Of a stretch of 8,819 bases of DNA, positions 1 through 6,124 are shown piece by piece. How positions within the stretch are numbered: position 1 is the first letter of the stretch; every line of letters starts with the position of its first letter. A program made the translations under genes and the position numbers. The stretch is from Treponema sp. (lineage in GTDB: Bacteria > Spirochaetota > Spirochaetia > Treponematales > Treponemataceae), in contig JAGARY010000187.1 in NCBI GenBank assembly GCA_017622055.1, forward strand, positions 1 through 8,819. Reading direction: 5' to 3'. The notes beneath the pieces are model-generated. The model made no database searches. It was not told the DNA's origin and saw only the letters and a program-made list of their open reading frames with translations.

Positions 1-36
1 CATGCTGGAAAAATTATTGAATTTTCTAAAAACTAA
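1..36 (+). CDS. 3' end of an upstream gene (partial)
   Basis: The window opens inside what is probably the tail of another plus-strand gene. Frame 1 reads HAGKIIEFSKN and stops at TAA 34-36. Frame 2 is also open and stops at TAG 41-43 (MLEKLLNFLKTKK). Either way the gene ends 9-16 nt before the methyltransferase start, which suggests co-transcription. Too little is visible to name a product or to decide between the two frames. Confidence 0.35.
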   Translation, partial: HAGKIIEFSKN

Positions 37-52
37 AAAATAGGGTAAAAAA

Positions 53-1045
53 ATGGCAGAATTTGTTTCAAGTTTTATTACAGGTTGGTCAGATGTTGTA
101 AAAGATGATATCTGCCATTTTTTACCAAAAGTAAAAATTATCAATGTTTATGATGGAATGATTCATTATAAATATGATGGAAATTCCCGCGATATAGAAA
201 AAATTCCATACTTTAATAACACATTTTTTGTTTTGCAATCTTTTTCAAACAATAAAACCGATTTTTCAAAAATGGTTTCTACTGTTGCAAAGAAAAAGCA
301 TTTTTATTTAATTAGCAAAGGCTCTTTTAGAGTAAGATTTTCAAAAGAAAATCAATTTTGTAAAGTAGATAAAAATGTGGCAAGAAATGCAGAAAATATT
401 GTAATTCAAAATTCAAAACTTTCAATAGACAGACTAAATCCTACGACAGAAATTTGGTATGTAATTCGTCGTGAAAATTTTTCTTTTTGTGGTCAACTTT
501 TGAGCAAAAGAGAATTTACTGAAAAGAACTTAAATAAAGGGGAATTACGTCCTGAAGTAGCATATTTGATGTGTTGTTATGCAAACATTCAACCAGAAGA
601 CGTTGTTCTAGAGCCCTTTGCAGGTTATGGTTCAATTCCAATTCAAATTTCAAAACATTTTAAATATGGCAAACTTTTTGTAAGCGACATAGATTCAGAA
701 CGAATTTCTGATTTGCAACAAAAAAAACATTTAAAAAAAGAAAACATTTTTATTGAAGAATGTAGTGTTTTTGATTTGCCAACAAAACGATCAGAAATCT
801 CTTGTATAATTACAGATCCTCCTTGGGGTTTTTTTGAAGAAATTGCTGATATTACTAAGTTTTATATTGATATGTTTGAGTCATTTAGAAAAATTTGTAG
901 GGAAAATTGTAAAATAGTGATTTTAACAGCTAGAGTTGAAAATTTTATTCAAGCGGCAGAATCATCAAATGTGAAACTTTCAGAAAGGATAAATACTTTA
1001 ATAAATGGAAAAAAAGCAAGTTTGTTTAAATGTAAATTAAAATAA
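53..1045 (+). CDS. THUMP/UPF0020-type SAM-dependent RNA methyltransferase
   Basis: Probable class I S-adenosylmethionine methyltransferase of the TRM11/RlmL-like (UPF0020) group, whose members make N2-methylguanosine in tRNA or rRNA in the cytoplasm. The C-terminal half shows the family signature: GELRPEVAYLM at about 163-173, then the SAM-binding motif I VLEPFAGYGSIP at 185-196 (usually D-P-F-x-G-S-G), an acidic SDID at 211-214, and the catalytic DPPW (motif IV) at 255-258. Residues 1-150 are divergent and Lys/Phe-rich; they occupy the place of the THUMP-type RNA-binding region, but I recognise no clear THUMP motif. The start ATG follows AGGG at 42-45 with 7 nt spacing. The last codons form the left arm of a terminator hairpin. 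The substrate (tRNA m2G versus rRNA m2G) cannot be read from the sequence. DNA amino-methyltransferases share the DPPW motif, but the GELRPE segment favours RNA. Confidence 0.8.
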   Translation: MAEFVSSFITGWSDVVKDDICHFLPKVKIINVYDGMIHYKYDGNSRDIEKIPYFNNTFFVLQSFSNNKTDFSKMVSTVAKKKHFYLISKGSFRVRFSKENQFCKVDKNVARNAENIVIQNSKLSIDRLNPTTEIWYVIRRENFSFCGQLLSKREFTEKNLNKGELRPEVAYLMCCYANIQPEDVVLEPFAGYGSIPIQISKHFKYGKLFVSDIDSERISDLQQKKHLKKENIFIEECSVFDLPTKRSEISCIITDPPWGFFEEIADITKFYIDMFESFRKICRENCKIVILTARVENFIQAAESSNVKLSERINTLINGKKASLFKCKLK

Positions 1046-1058
1046 CAAACTTGCTTTT
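1012..1058. terminator. bidirectional intrinsic terminator overlapping the methyltransferase 3' end
   Basis: A perfect 15-bp inverted repeat pairs 1012-1026 with 1044-1058 around a 17-nt AT-rich loop. On the minus strand the stem runs into seven T (complement of A 1009-1015), a good intrinsic terminator for the acidic-protein gene. On the plus strand it is followed by only four T and then CTGTG, with a second T-run at about 1070-1076, so it is weaker for the methyltransferase. The left arm lies inside the methyltransferase coding sequence and the stop codon is in the loop-side of the right arm. Confidence 0.8.
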
Positions 1059-1083
1059 CTGTGTATTAATTTTTTTAAACTGA

Positions 1084-1383
1084 TTAGTCGTCAAAGTCTT
1101 CTTCAAAACCTTCGTCATCATCAAATTCGTCATAATGATTTCTGTAGGCAATTATACCGTCTTCACTTTCAACATCATCATAAGGTTCGTCAACGTCATC
1201 TTCCTCTGTAAAAACATCGTCGTACAAATCTTCATCATAATCGTCTAAATATGAATCGTCATCTTCATCAAAATCGTCGTCAAAGTCATCATCAAAATCA
1301 TCTAAAAGAGAATCATCATTATCATAAGAATCATCAAAATCAAATCCTAAAGAAGACTCAAATTCAAAATCAGAAAAAGACAT
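1084..1383 (-). CDS. hyper-acidic Asp-rich small protein, function unknown
   Basis: A 99-residue protein with 38 Asp and 13 Glu, no Lys, one Arg and one His. Acidic runs are spaced by Phe, Tyr or Leu, for example DDFDDDFDDDFDEDDD at about 28-43. The only less acidic patch is GIIAYRNHY at about 76-84. There is no signal peptide or membrane segment, so it is likely cytosolic and largely disordered. I do not recognise a family; a nucleic-acid mimic, a polymerase-delta-like acidic factor or a metal buffer are guesses. The frame is well supported as a gene: ATG at 1383-1381, a GAGG Shine-Dalgarno at 1389-1392, a promoter with TTGACA 17 bp from the -10, and a terminator downstream. The coding DNA is a GAT/GAC-rich low-complexity tract, which could expand or contract by slippage. 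Confidence 0.75.
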   Translation of the reverse strand: MSFSDFEFESSLGFDFDDSYDNDDSLLDDFDDDFDDDFDEDDDSYLDDYDEDLYDDVFTEEDDVDEPYDDVESEDGIIAYRNHYDEFDDDEGFEEDFDD

Positions 1384-1438
1384 AAAAACCTCAATGCAAA
1401 TAAAGATTGTTATAAATAAGTGAATTCCGACTACTGAA

Positions 1439-1467
1439 AATGTAATTCAGCGGGGGCTAAATGTCAA
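1439..1467 (-). promoter_or_regulatory. promoter of the acidic-protein gene
   Basis: On the minus strand a consensus -35 TTGACA (plus-strand TGTCAA 1462-1467) is followed after exactly 17 bp by TACATT (plus AATGTA 1439-1444). Transcription would start near 1432, giving a leader of about 50 nt that contains the GAGG ribosome site. A small inverted repeat, CTGAA/TTCAG with a 7-nt loop (1434-1450), overlaps the -10 and could be fortuitous. Confidence 0.6.
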
Positions 1468-1509
1468 CTAGTTTGAAAAATAAAAAAAATAAAAAATGGT
1501 TAAAAGTAT

Positions 1510-1541
1510 TTGACATTAAACCAAAAAATCAGTAATATAAT
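1510..1541 (+). promoter_or_regulatory. promoter of ispE-spoVG, possibly leaderless
   Basis: TTGACA lies at 1510-1515 and TATAAT at 1536-1541. The spacer between these perfect hexamers is 20 bp, longer than the sigma-70 optimum; TAATAT at 1533-1538 would give 17 bp but matches less well. Both choices put the transcription start at about 1545-1550, at or just before the ispE ATG. The -35 boxes of this promoter and of the divergent acidic-gene promoter are 42 bp apart and form an inverted pair (AATGTCAA and TTGACATT). Confidence 0.6.
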
Positions 1542-1549
1542 ATACACGA

Positions 1550-2419
1550 ATGTTAAATGTGACTTACGAAAAAGCATATGCAAAAGTTAATTTTGGATTG
1601 AATGTTTTTTCAGAAAGGGGCGATGGCTTTCACAATATTGAAAGCATATTTCAAACTGTTGATTTGTATGATGAGTTGATGGTTTCTGAAATTGCAGATA
1701 ATAGATGTGTTGTGGAGTGTGATACTTTTAAGTTGCCCGAAAAAAATACTTTGACTAATTCGTATGAAGCGTTTTGCCAAGTTTCAATGGTAAAAGTTCC
1801 TGGTGTGAAAGTTGTCTTAAAAAAGATGATTCCTTCAGGTGGTGGACTTGGTGGTGGTTCTGCTGATGCAGCTGCTTTAGTTAGAGCGCTTCAAAAGATT
1901 TGTGGAATTAAGCTTTCTGCTAGTCAGTTGAATCAAATTGCTGAGAAAACAGGAAGTGATGTGTTCTTTTTTATGAATTGCGATGATGAAGGTAAAGGTT
2001 GTGCTTTAGTTTCTGGTCGTGGTGAAGTGGTAAAGAGAATTGTTCCACGAACTGATTTGTTTTTGTTGTTGATTTTTCCTGAGTTAAGTTCTTCAACGAA
2101 AGAAGCTTATGCTTTAGTAGATGAGTACTTGATGAAGAAAGATAAAGTAAAAGGTCTAGGTCTTTTAGAACTTGAAGATATATATCGAAGTGATGTAAAA
2201 ACTTGGAACTTGGTAAACACTTTTACACCTGCGTTGAGCAAGAAATATAAAGAAATTGATGCTGCTTTGATGGATTTGAAAAAAGTTGGTTCAGAGTATG
2301 TTGAAATGACAGGTTCTGGTTCTACGGTGTTTGGTGTCTATACTTTGGAACAACAAGCGATTAGTTCATATAATTTGCTTGCTGAATTTTGGAATTGTAA
2401 AATAGCACGAGTTGTTTAA
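1550..2419 (+). CDS. ispE: 4-diphosphocytidyl-2-C-methyl-D-erythritol kinase
   Basis: IspE phosphorylates the 2-hydroxyl of CDP-methylerythritol with ATP in the non-mevalonate (MEP) pathway to isopentenyl diphosphate. The 289-residue length is typical of this GHMP-kinase family. Visible motifs: AKVNFGLNV at 11-19 with the conserved Lys12; the ATP-binding loop PSGGGLGGGSADAA at 95-108; GSDVFFF at 136-142 with the likely catalytic Asp137; and the C-terminal GHMP motif MTGSGSTVFG at 253-262. The segment that often reads ND-x-E is here NTFTPAL (about 223-229), a mild divergence. No Shine-Dalgarno precedes the ATG, and the TATAAT box ends only 8 nt before it. GTG at 1559 is an alternative start but would remove residues ahead of the AKVN motif and also lacks a ribosome site. 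spoVG follows after 27 nt and is probably co-transcribed. Confidence 0.96.
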   Translation: MLNVTYEKAYAKVNFGLNVFSERGDGFHNIESIFQTVDLYDELMVSEIADNRCVVECDTFKLPEKNTLTNSYEAFCQVSMVKVPGVKVVLKKMIPSGGGLGGGSADAAALVRALQKICGIKLSASQLNQIAEKTGSDVFFFMNCDDEGKGCALVSGRGEVVKRIVPRTDLFLLLIFPELSSSTKEAYALVDEYLMKKDKVKGLGLLELEDIYRSDVKTWNLVNTFTPALSKKYKEIDAALMDLKKVGSEYVEMTGSGSTVFGVYTLEQQAISSYNLLAEFWNCKIARVV

Positions 2420-2446
2420 CTTGGGTTATTAAATGGAGGATGAGGT

Positions 2447-2734
2447 ATGCAGATTACTGAATTAAGAATCAGAAAAGTTGAAGATGAAGGTAAGTTACGA
2501 GCTTATGTTACAATTACATTTGATAATTGTTTCGTTGTACATAACGTAAAAATTATTGAAGGTAAAACAGGATTATTTATTGCTATGCCTAGCAGAAAAA
2601 CTGCTAATGGTGAGTATAAAGATGTTGCACATCCAATAAGTCCTGAATTTAGAACAGAACTTCAAGATAAAATCCTTGCAGAATACAATGCAGGACATGT
2701 TGAAGTTGGCAGTGGTGATTCAGCTGACGAATAG
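2447..2734 (+). CDS. spoVG: SpoVG family nucleic-acid-binding regulator
   Basis: A 95-residue SpoVG protein, close to the usual 85-100 residues. It begins MQITELRIRKVEDEGKLRAY and carries the family core VTITFDNCFVVHNVKIIEG (about 22-40) and LFIAMPSRKTANGEYKDVAHPI (about 43-64), followed by a helix and a short acidic tail ending DSADE. SpoVG is a small cytosolic dimer that binds DNA and RNA; it affects sporulation and septation in Bacillus and gene expression in Borrelia. In a non-sporulating spirochaete the second role is the relevant one (inference). The start is well set: GGAGG at 2435-2439 with 7 nt to the ATG. It lies 27 nt after ispE and 21 nt before tRNA-Gln, so one transcript from the ispE promoter can cover all three. 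Confidence 0.96.
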   Translation: MQITELRIRKVEDEGKLRAYVTITFDNCFVVHNVKIIEGKTGLFIAMPSRKTANGEYKDVAHPISPEFRTELQDKILAEYNAGHVEVGSGDSADE

Positions 2735-2755
2735 TTAGCTTATCATATATAAAAT

Positions 2756-2828
2756 TGGGTCGTCGTCAAGTGGTAAGACAACGGCTTTTGGTGCCGTCAT
2801 TCCGCAGGTTCGAATCCTGCCGACCCAG
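2756..2828 (+). tRNA. tRNA-Gln (anticodon UUG)
   Basis: A full cloverleaf folds without mismatches: acceptor TGGGTCG 2756-2762 with CGACCCA 2821-2827; D arm GTC/GAC; anticodon arm ACGGC/GCCGT around loop TTTTGGT, with TTG at 2788-2790; and T arm GCAGG/CCTGC around TTCGAAT. The U1-A72 first pair and G73 discriminator are typical of glutamine tRNAs. CCA is not encoded (GAT follows). It is probably processed from the ispE-spoVG transcript; a TATCAT box at 2741-2746 could also give a start near 2753, but no convincing -35 precedes it. Confidence 0.97.
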
Positions 2829-2831
2829 ATT

Positions 2832-2863
2832 AAAGCTTCTACAAATAGTAGGAGCTTTTTTTT
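2832..2863 (+). terminator. intrinsic terminator after tRNA-Gln
   Basis: The arms AAAGCTTCTAC (2832-2842) and GTAGGAGCTTT (2848-2858) pair over 11 positions with one T-G wobble around the loop AAATA. A run of eight T (2856-2863) overlaps the end of the stem. It begins 3 nt after the tRNA and closes the ispE-spoVG-tRNA unit. Confidence 0.92.
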
Positions 2864-2891
2864 GTTTAAAATAATATTGAGTAGAATACTT

Positions 2892-3044
2892 ATTTTTCAG
2901 GATTCGAAGCGAATGAGCGACCCGAAAAATGCGAGCTGGCGCAGCATTTGAGGGCACAGTTCCACGGATGGAACTGTGAGCGAAGAAGCCGCCCTGTAAT
3001 AAAAAAACAGGATGTTTTTTTGTGGAAGGGCGAATCCTGCCCTT
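2892..3044. repeat. GC-rich multi-hairpin element flanked by tRNA T-arm copies
   Basis: This gene-free stretch between the tRNA terminator and the acyl-CoA synthetase is highly structured and unlike its AT-rich surroundings (about 57 of 99 bases from 2898 to 2996 are G or C). Hairpins in order: ATTTTTCAGG 2892-2901 with CCCGAAAAAT 2921-2930 (one mismatch) enclosing ATTCG/CGAAT 2902-2914; AAATGC/GCATTT 2927-2949; a perfect 10-bp stem CACAGTTCCA/TGGAACTGTG 2955-2978 closed by CGGA; AGGGC 2951-2955 with GCCCT 2991-2995 around it; and AAGGGC/GCCCTT 3026-3044. CAGGATTCG (2898-2906) and CGAATCCTG (3031-3039) are perfect 9-bp inverted ends. CGAATCCTGCC at 3031-3041 exactly copies tRNA-Gln 2811-2821. 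It looks like a REP/MITE-type interspersed repeat or a structured RNA; it has no credible protein. Confidence 0.65.
3001..3039 (-). terminator. probable terminator of the acyl-CoA synthetase gene
   Basis: Read on the minus strand, CAGGAT (3039-3034) pairs with ATCCTG (3013-3008) and is followed at once by seven T (complement of A 3001-3007). The loop is 20 nt, longer than usual. A competing hairpin AAGGGC/GCCCTT (3026-3044) shares one arm; on the plus strand that hairpin is followed by TATTTTTA, so it could stop read-through from the tRNA side. The element may therefore terminate in both directions. Confidence 0.5.
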
Positions 3045-3049
3045 TATTT

Positions 3050-5017
3050 TTATCCATCAATTAAATTTTGTAAAATATCTGAAAGTTTTTGTTTTTTGTT
3101 TTCTTTGTGGAACATTTTGTTTATTTGGCTTTTGTAGTTTTGGTAAATCTTAAAGCGAATAATTTCGCCTTTTGCAGAAAGTTCTTCTTTTGGATTTTCC
3201 CATTTTTCCAAGAAAACAAATTGCGAAACTCTTTCAAAGTTTTTAAATCCGTTTTTGGCACAAATTAAACGTTCCATTTCGCGACGAATAAGTTCTTGAA
3301 CAAATTCGCTTGCTAAAAGTTTTGAATCATTATCGGCATGAGGAATTTCACGTTGTTTTGCAGCACCACGCAATGCTTCTTTATTTGGAATGATTAACGC
3401 ACCAAGTGCATTTTCATCTTGCCCAGCAACAACAGCCTGCTGAATATATGGAGATTCTGCCAATTTTGCTTCAATTGGGAACGGTTCAACATTTTCGCCA
3501 CTACGCAAAACAATTGTGTCTTTTTTGCGACCACGAATCATCAATTCTCCATTGTAAGTTTGAATTGCAATATCACCTGTATTAAAATATCCATCTTCGT
3601 CAAAAGCACTGGCAGTCAATTCATCTTGAAGATAATAACCTTTCATAACGTTTGTACCTTTTACAAACAAAATACCTTTTTCGCCAGGTTTTGCCAAAGT
3701 TTTATCTTCTTTTACAATTTTTACGTTCAAATAAGGCATTGGTTTTCCAATAGTTCCCATTACGGGATTATAACGTTCACGCATAGCAACCATAGGAGCG
3801 GTTTCTGTAAGTCCATACGCTTCCAAAATCTTAATTCCAATTGAGTTAAAGAATTTATCAAGTTTAGAAGGAAATCCTCCACCACCAGAAATTCCACAAA
3901 TAAATTGGCCACCAACCATATCTTTTATATTTCTAAAAAATAATTTATCACCAAGTTTTCTAAAAGGATACAAAATGCCATAAGGAACATACAAAAGTTT
4001 TTTCATTCCCACTTTAAACAATGTTGTGTGCTTAAACTTTTTGTTACGGCACTTAATTTTGTCCATCAATACAATAGAACCTTTTGAACAACTAGAAAAG
4101 AAATTAAACAAAACCCAAACAATTTTGGAATCGTTTTTGATTTTTTTAGAAATGGCCTGATACAAAGCATCCCAAACGCGAGGAACACATGGCATAACTT
4201 GAGGACGCACTTTTAAAAAGTCAGAAAGTAAAACGCTTGCAACAGGTTTTGAATAACACAAAGTTCCAGCAAAATAAAAAACAAAAAATTCAAAAACACG
4301 CTGATAAACGTGCCAAATTGGTAAAATACACATACAGCGGTCTGCTCGGTGAAAATCCAATCTGTCTTGCATTGGTTGCAACTGGCACAAAAAGTTTTTA
4401 TGAGTTAATTCAACGCCTTTTGGAGTTCCTGTTGTTCCAGAAGTAAAAATGATAGTTGCAGTTTCTTCTGGTTTTATGTTCAAAATGTTTGTTTCAATAA
4501 CTTCAGGATTTTCTTCACGCCATTTTTTTCCAGCTTTTACAATGCTTCTAAAACGGTGCAAAGTAACATTTCCAAGTTCATATTTATCCAATGCTTGGTT
4601 TTGATCATCCACCAAAATAATATGTTCAAGTTTTGGAAGTTCAGAAATAATTTCACTAAGTTTTCCTAAAACATAAGGATTTTCTACACAAACAGTGCGA
4701 CAATCTGTAAATCCTAAAATGTAGGCAAGTTCCTTTGTTGTAACATCAGTGCCACGGGGAATATCGCTACAACTAATGGCCATAATTCCAAGGCTTACAA
4801 TTTGCCATTCCGCACGGTTGTCGCTAATGTGGCCAATATGTTCACCTTTTTTAGTTCCTAATGTCAAAAGGCCGCCAGCAAAATCTAACATTTGATTCAT
4901 TAACTCTTTGTAAGAAGTTGGTTGAAAAACTCCCTTTACATCTTTTGAAAGTTGTGCAGTAGTTTCTGAATATCTTAAACCTTGATGATATAGCAAATGA
5001 GGAAGACTAGAAATCAT
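3050..5017 (-). CDS. long-chain acyl-CoA synthetase (AMP-forming, FadD/FAA1-like)
   Basis: Activates fatty acids with ATP and CoA through an acyl-adenylate, probably at the inner face of the cytoplasmic membrane, feeding exogenous fatty acids into lipid synthesis. The 655 residues match the longer FAA1-like branch of the ANL superfamily rather than the roughly 560-residue E. coli FadD. Motifs: P-loop FTSGTTGTPKG at 191-201 followed by LTHKNF; ILPIWHVYQR at 231-240; YGLTETAP at 401-408; FNTGD at 478-482; RGRKKD at 495-500 and SGENVEPFPIE at 506-516. Lys616 in LSAKGEI sits where the C-terminal catalytic lysine is expected. The Lys-rich segment at about 290-365 between the core motifs is typical of this branch. 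GGGG at 5025-5028 lies 7 nt before the ATG and is an acceptable ribosome site. The gene diverges from trxB. Chain-length preference cannot be judged. Confidence 0.92.
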   Translation of the reverse strand: MISSLPHLLYHQGLRYSETTAQLSKDVKGVFQPTSYKELMNQMLDFAGGLLTLGTKKGEHIGHISDNRAEWQIVSLGIMAISCSDIPRGTDVTTKELAYILGFTDCRTVCVENPYVLGKLSEIISELPKLEHIILVDDQNQALDKYELGNVTLHRFRSIVKAGKKWREENPEVIETNILNIKPEETATIIFTSGTTGTPKGVELTHKNFLCQLQPMQDRLDFHRADRCMCILPIWHVYQRVFEFFVFYFAGTLCYSKPVASVLLSDFLKVRPQVMPCVPRVWDALYQAISKKIKNDSKIVWVLFNFFSSCSKGSIVLMDKIKCRNKKFKHTTLFKVGMKKLLYVPYGILYPFRKLGDKLFFRNIKDMVGGQFICGISGGGGFPSKLDKFFNSIGIKILEAYGLTETAPMVAMRERYNPVMGTIGKPMPYLNVKIVKEDKTLAKPGEKGILFVKGTNVMKGYYLQDELTASAFDEDGYFNTGDIAIQTYNGELMIRGRKKDTIVLRSGENVEPFPIEAKLAESPYIQQAVVAGQDENALGALIIPNKEALRGAAKQREIPHADNDSKLLASEFVQELIRREMERLICAKNGFKNFERVSQFVFLEKWENPKEELSAKGEIIRFKIYQNYKSQINKMFHKENKKQKLSDILQNLIDG

Positions 5018-5047
5018 TTTTTTACCCCGAATATTTAAATTTTTGTA

Positions 5048-5064
5048 TTGTATATTTTATACAA
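5048..5064. promoter_or_regulatory. palindrome between divergent acyl-CoA synthetase gene and trxB
   Basis: TTGTATATTTTATACAA is a perfect 7-bp inverted repeat around TTT, in the 156 bp between the two divergent start codons (5017 and 5174). It overlaps TATA-like boxes on both strands (plus TATATT 5051-5056, minus TACAAT 5047-5052). A minus-strand TTGACA lies at 5085-5090 but is too far from the best -10 candidates, so no single promoter is convincing. The site could be an operator for a dimeric regulator, but AT-rich palindromes also arise by chance. Confidence 0.35.
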
Positions 5065-5173
5065 AATGACAAAAAAAGTCGATATGTCAAATAAAAAAAA
5101 CAAGTTCGGAATCTTTTCCTTTTACATTTCTCTATCTTCTCTTTTACTACTTTTTCTGTTATATTTTATCTAT

Positions 5174-6103
5174 ATGGAAAATTTAGAAGTTTTAGAATTT
5201 GATTACATTATTATTGGTGCTGGTGCTGCAGGGCTTGCTTCTGCTCAATACGCTGCTCGTGGCGGGCTAAAAACTGTTGTTTTGGAAGGAATTGTAGAAG
5301 GTGGGCAAATTATGCAAATCACCGAATTGGAAAATTATCCTGGTATTTTTCCTTCTTGTTCTGGTGTAGATTTTATAAAAACAATGAAAGAACAAACTCT
5401 TGCCTTTGGAGCTCAAATTCATAATGTAAATGTTTCTTCAATAGACAAAACTTCTAATCAATTTGTAATTAAAACAAAAGATAAAATTTATAAATCAAAA
5501 TGTTTGTTAATTGCCACTGGAGCAGTTCACAAGCAACTTGAAGTTCCTGGCGAAAAAGAATTAAGTGGTCGTGGTGTTTCTTATTGTGCAGTTTGCGACG
5601 GTCCATTTTTTAAAAATCGCAATATTGTTGTTGTTGGTGGCGGTGATTCTGCTTGTAGCGAAGCAATTTATCTTTCTTCAATTTCAGACAAAGTTAGCAT
5701 TGTTCACAGAAGAGATTCTTTTAGAGCTCAAAAAGCGGTTGTAGATAAAATGCTTAATTCTGGGGTAAAACCAATTTACGATTCTGTTGTACAAAGCATT
5801 AATGGTTCTGTAAAAGTTGAATCTGTTACTCTAAAAAATGTAAAAACTGGTCAAACTTCTGATGTTCCTTGTGATGCAGTTTTTATTTTTACAGGAATGA
5901 CACCTCAAACTTCTCTTGTAGAAATGCTCCCAAAAGACGAAAGTGGATATATCAAAACAAACGAGAATATGGAAACTGCAATGCCAGGACTTTTTGCAGC
6001 TGGTGACGTTAGATCAAAATCTTTCCGCCAAATTGTAACTGCTGTTAGTGACGGTGCAATTGCTGCAAATTCTGCAAAACATTATATAGAAAATCTTAAA
6101 TAA
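5174..6103 (+). CDS. trxB: thioredoxin reductase
   Basis: A 309-residue NADPH- and FAD-dependent thioredoxin reductase of the low-molecular-weight bacterial type, which passes electrons to thioredoxin in the cytosol. Numbered from this start: FAD-binding GAGAAG at 15-20 (commonly GxGPAG, with Ala replacing Pro), GGQIMQITELENYPG at about 43-57, redox-active CAVC at 138-141, NADPH-binding GGGDSA at 155-160, HRRDSFRA at 178-185 fitting NADPH preference, and the FAD motif AAGDV at 275-279. The start was chosen because the FAD strand follows closely and the length then fits the family. The frame stays open upstream to 5048 (TTG), with ATG at 5066 and 5084; using these would add a hydrophobic segment (about 24 residues after KKNK) that would place the enzyme outside the cell. 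No start has a Shine-Dalgarno. TATATT (5160-5165) ends 8 nt before this ATG. Confidence 0.93.
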   Translation: MENLEVLEFDYIIIGAGAAGLASAQYAARGGLKTVVLEGIVEGGQIMQITELENYPGIFPSCSGVDFIKTMKEQTLAFGAQIHNVNVSSIDKTSNQFVIKTKDKIYKSKCLLIATGAVHKQLEVPGEKELSGRGVSYCAVCDGPFFKNRNIVVVGGGDSACSEAIYLSSISDKVSIVHRRDSFRAQKAVVDKMLNSGVKPIYDSVVQSINGSVKVESVTLKNVKTGQTSDVPCDAVFIFTGMTPQTSLVEMLPKDESGYIKTNENMETAMPGLFAAGDVRSKSFRQIVTAVSDGAIAANSAKHYIENLK

Positions 6104-6124
6104 TTAAAAAAAGAAAGTTTTAAT

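Noticed and set aside
2766..2957. Minus-strand frame of 63 codons across tRNA-Gln, ending RQDSNLRNDGTKS
   Set aside because: It is the antisense of the tRNA and of the structured repeat; the QDSNLR-type peptide is a known artefact of translating tRNA complements.
2811..3041. Integrated genomic island using tRNA-Gln as attachment site
   Set aside because: The 11-bp direct repeat encloses only about 220 bp with no integrase, so an ordinary island is excluded; only a small repeat or remnant is supported.
3419..3844. Plus-strand frame of 141 codons
   Set aside because: Lies wholly inside the acyl-CoA synthetase on the other strand, is rich in Asn, Phe and Cys as expected of a shadow frame, and has no ribosome site.
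4237..4446. Plus-strand frame of 69 codons
   Set aside because: Shadow of the acyl-CoA synthetase P-loop region; no homology or start signal.
5048..5173. Extended TrxB start at TTG 5048, ATG 5066 or ATG 5084
   Set aside because: No ribosome site at any of them, the palindrome overlaps the first codons, and the added hydrophobic segment contradicts a cytosolic NADPH enzyme.
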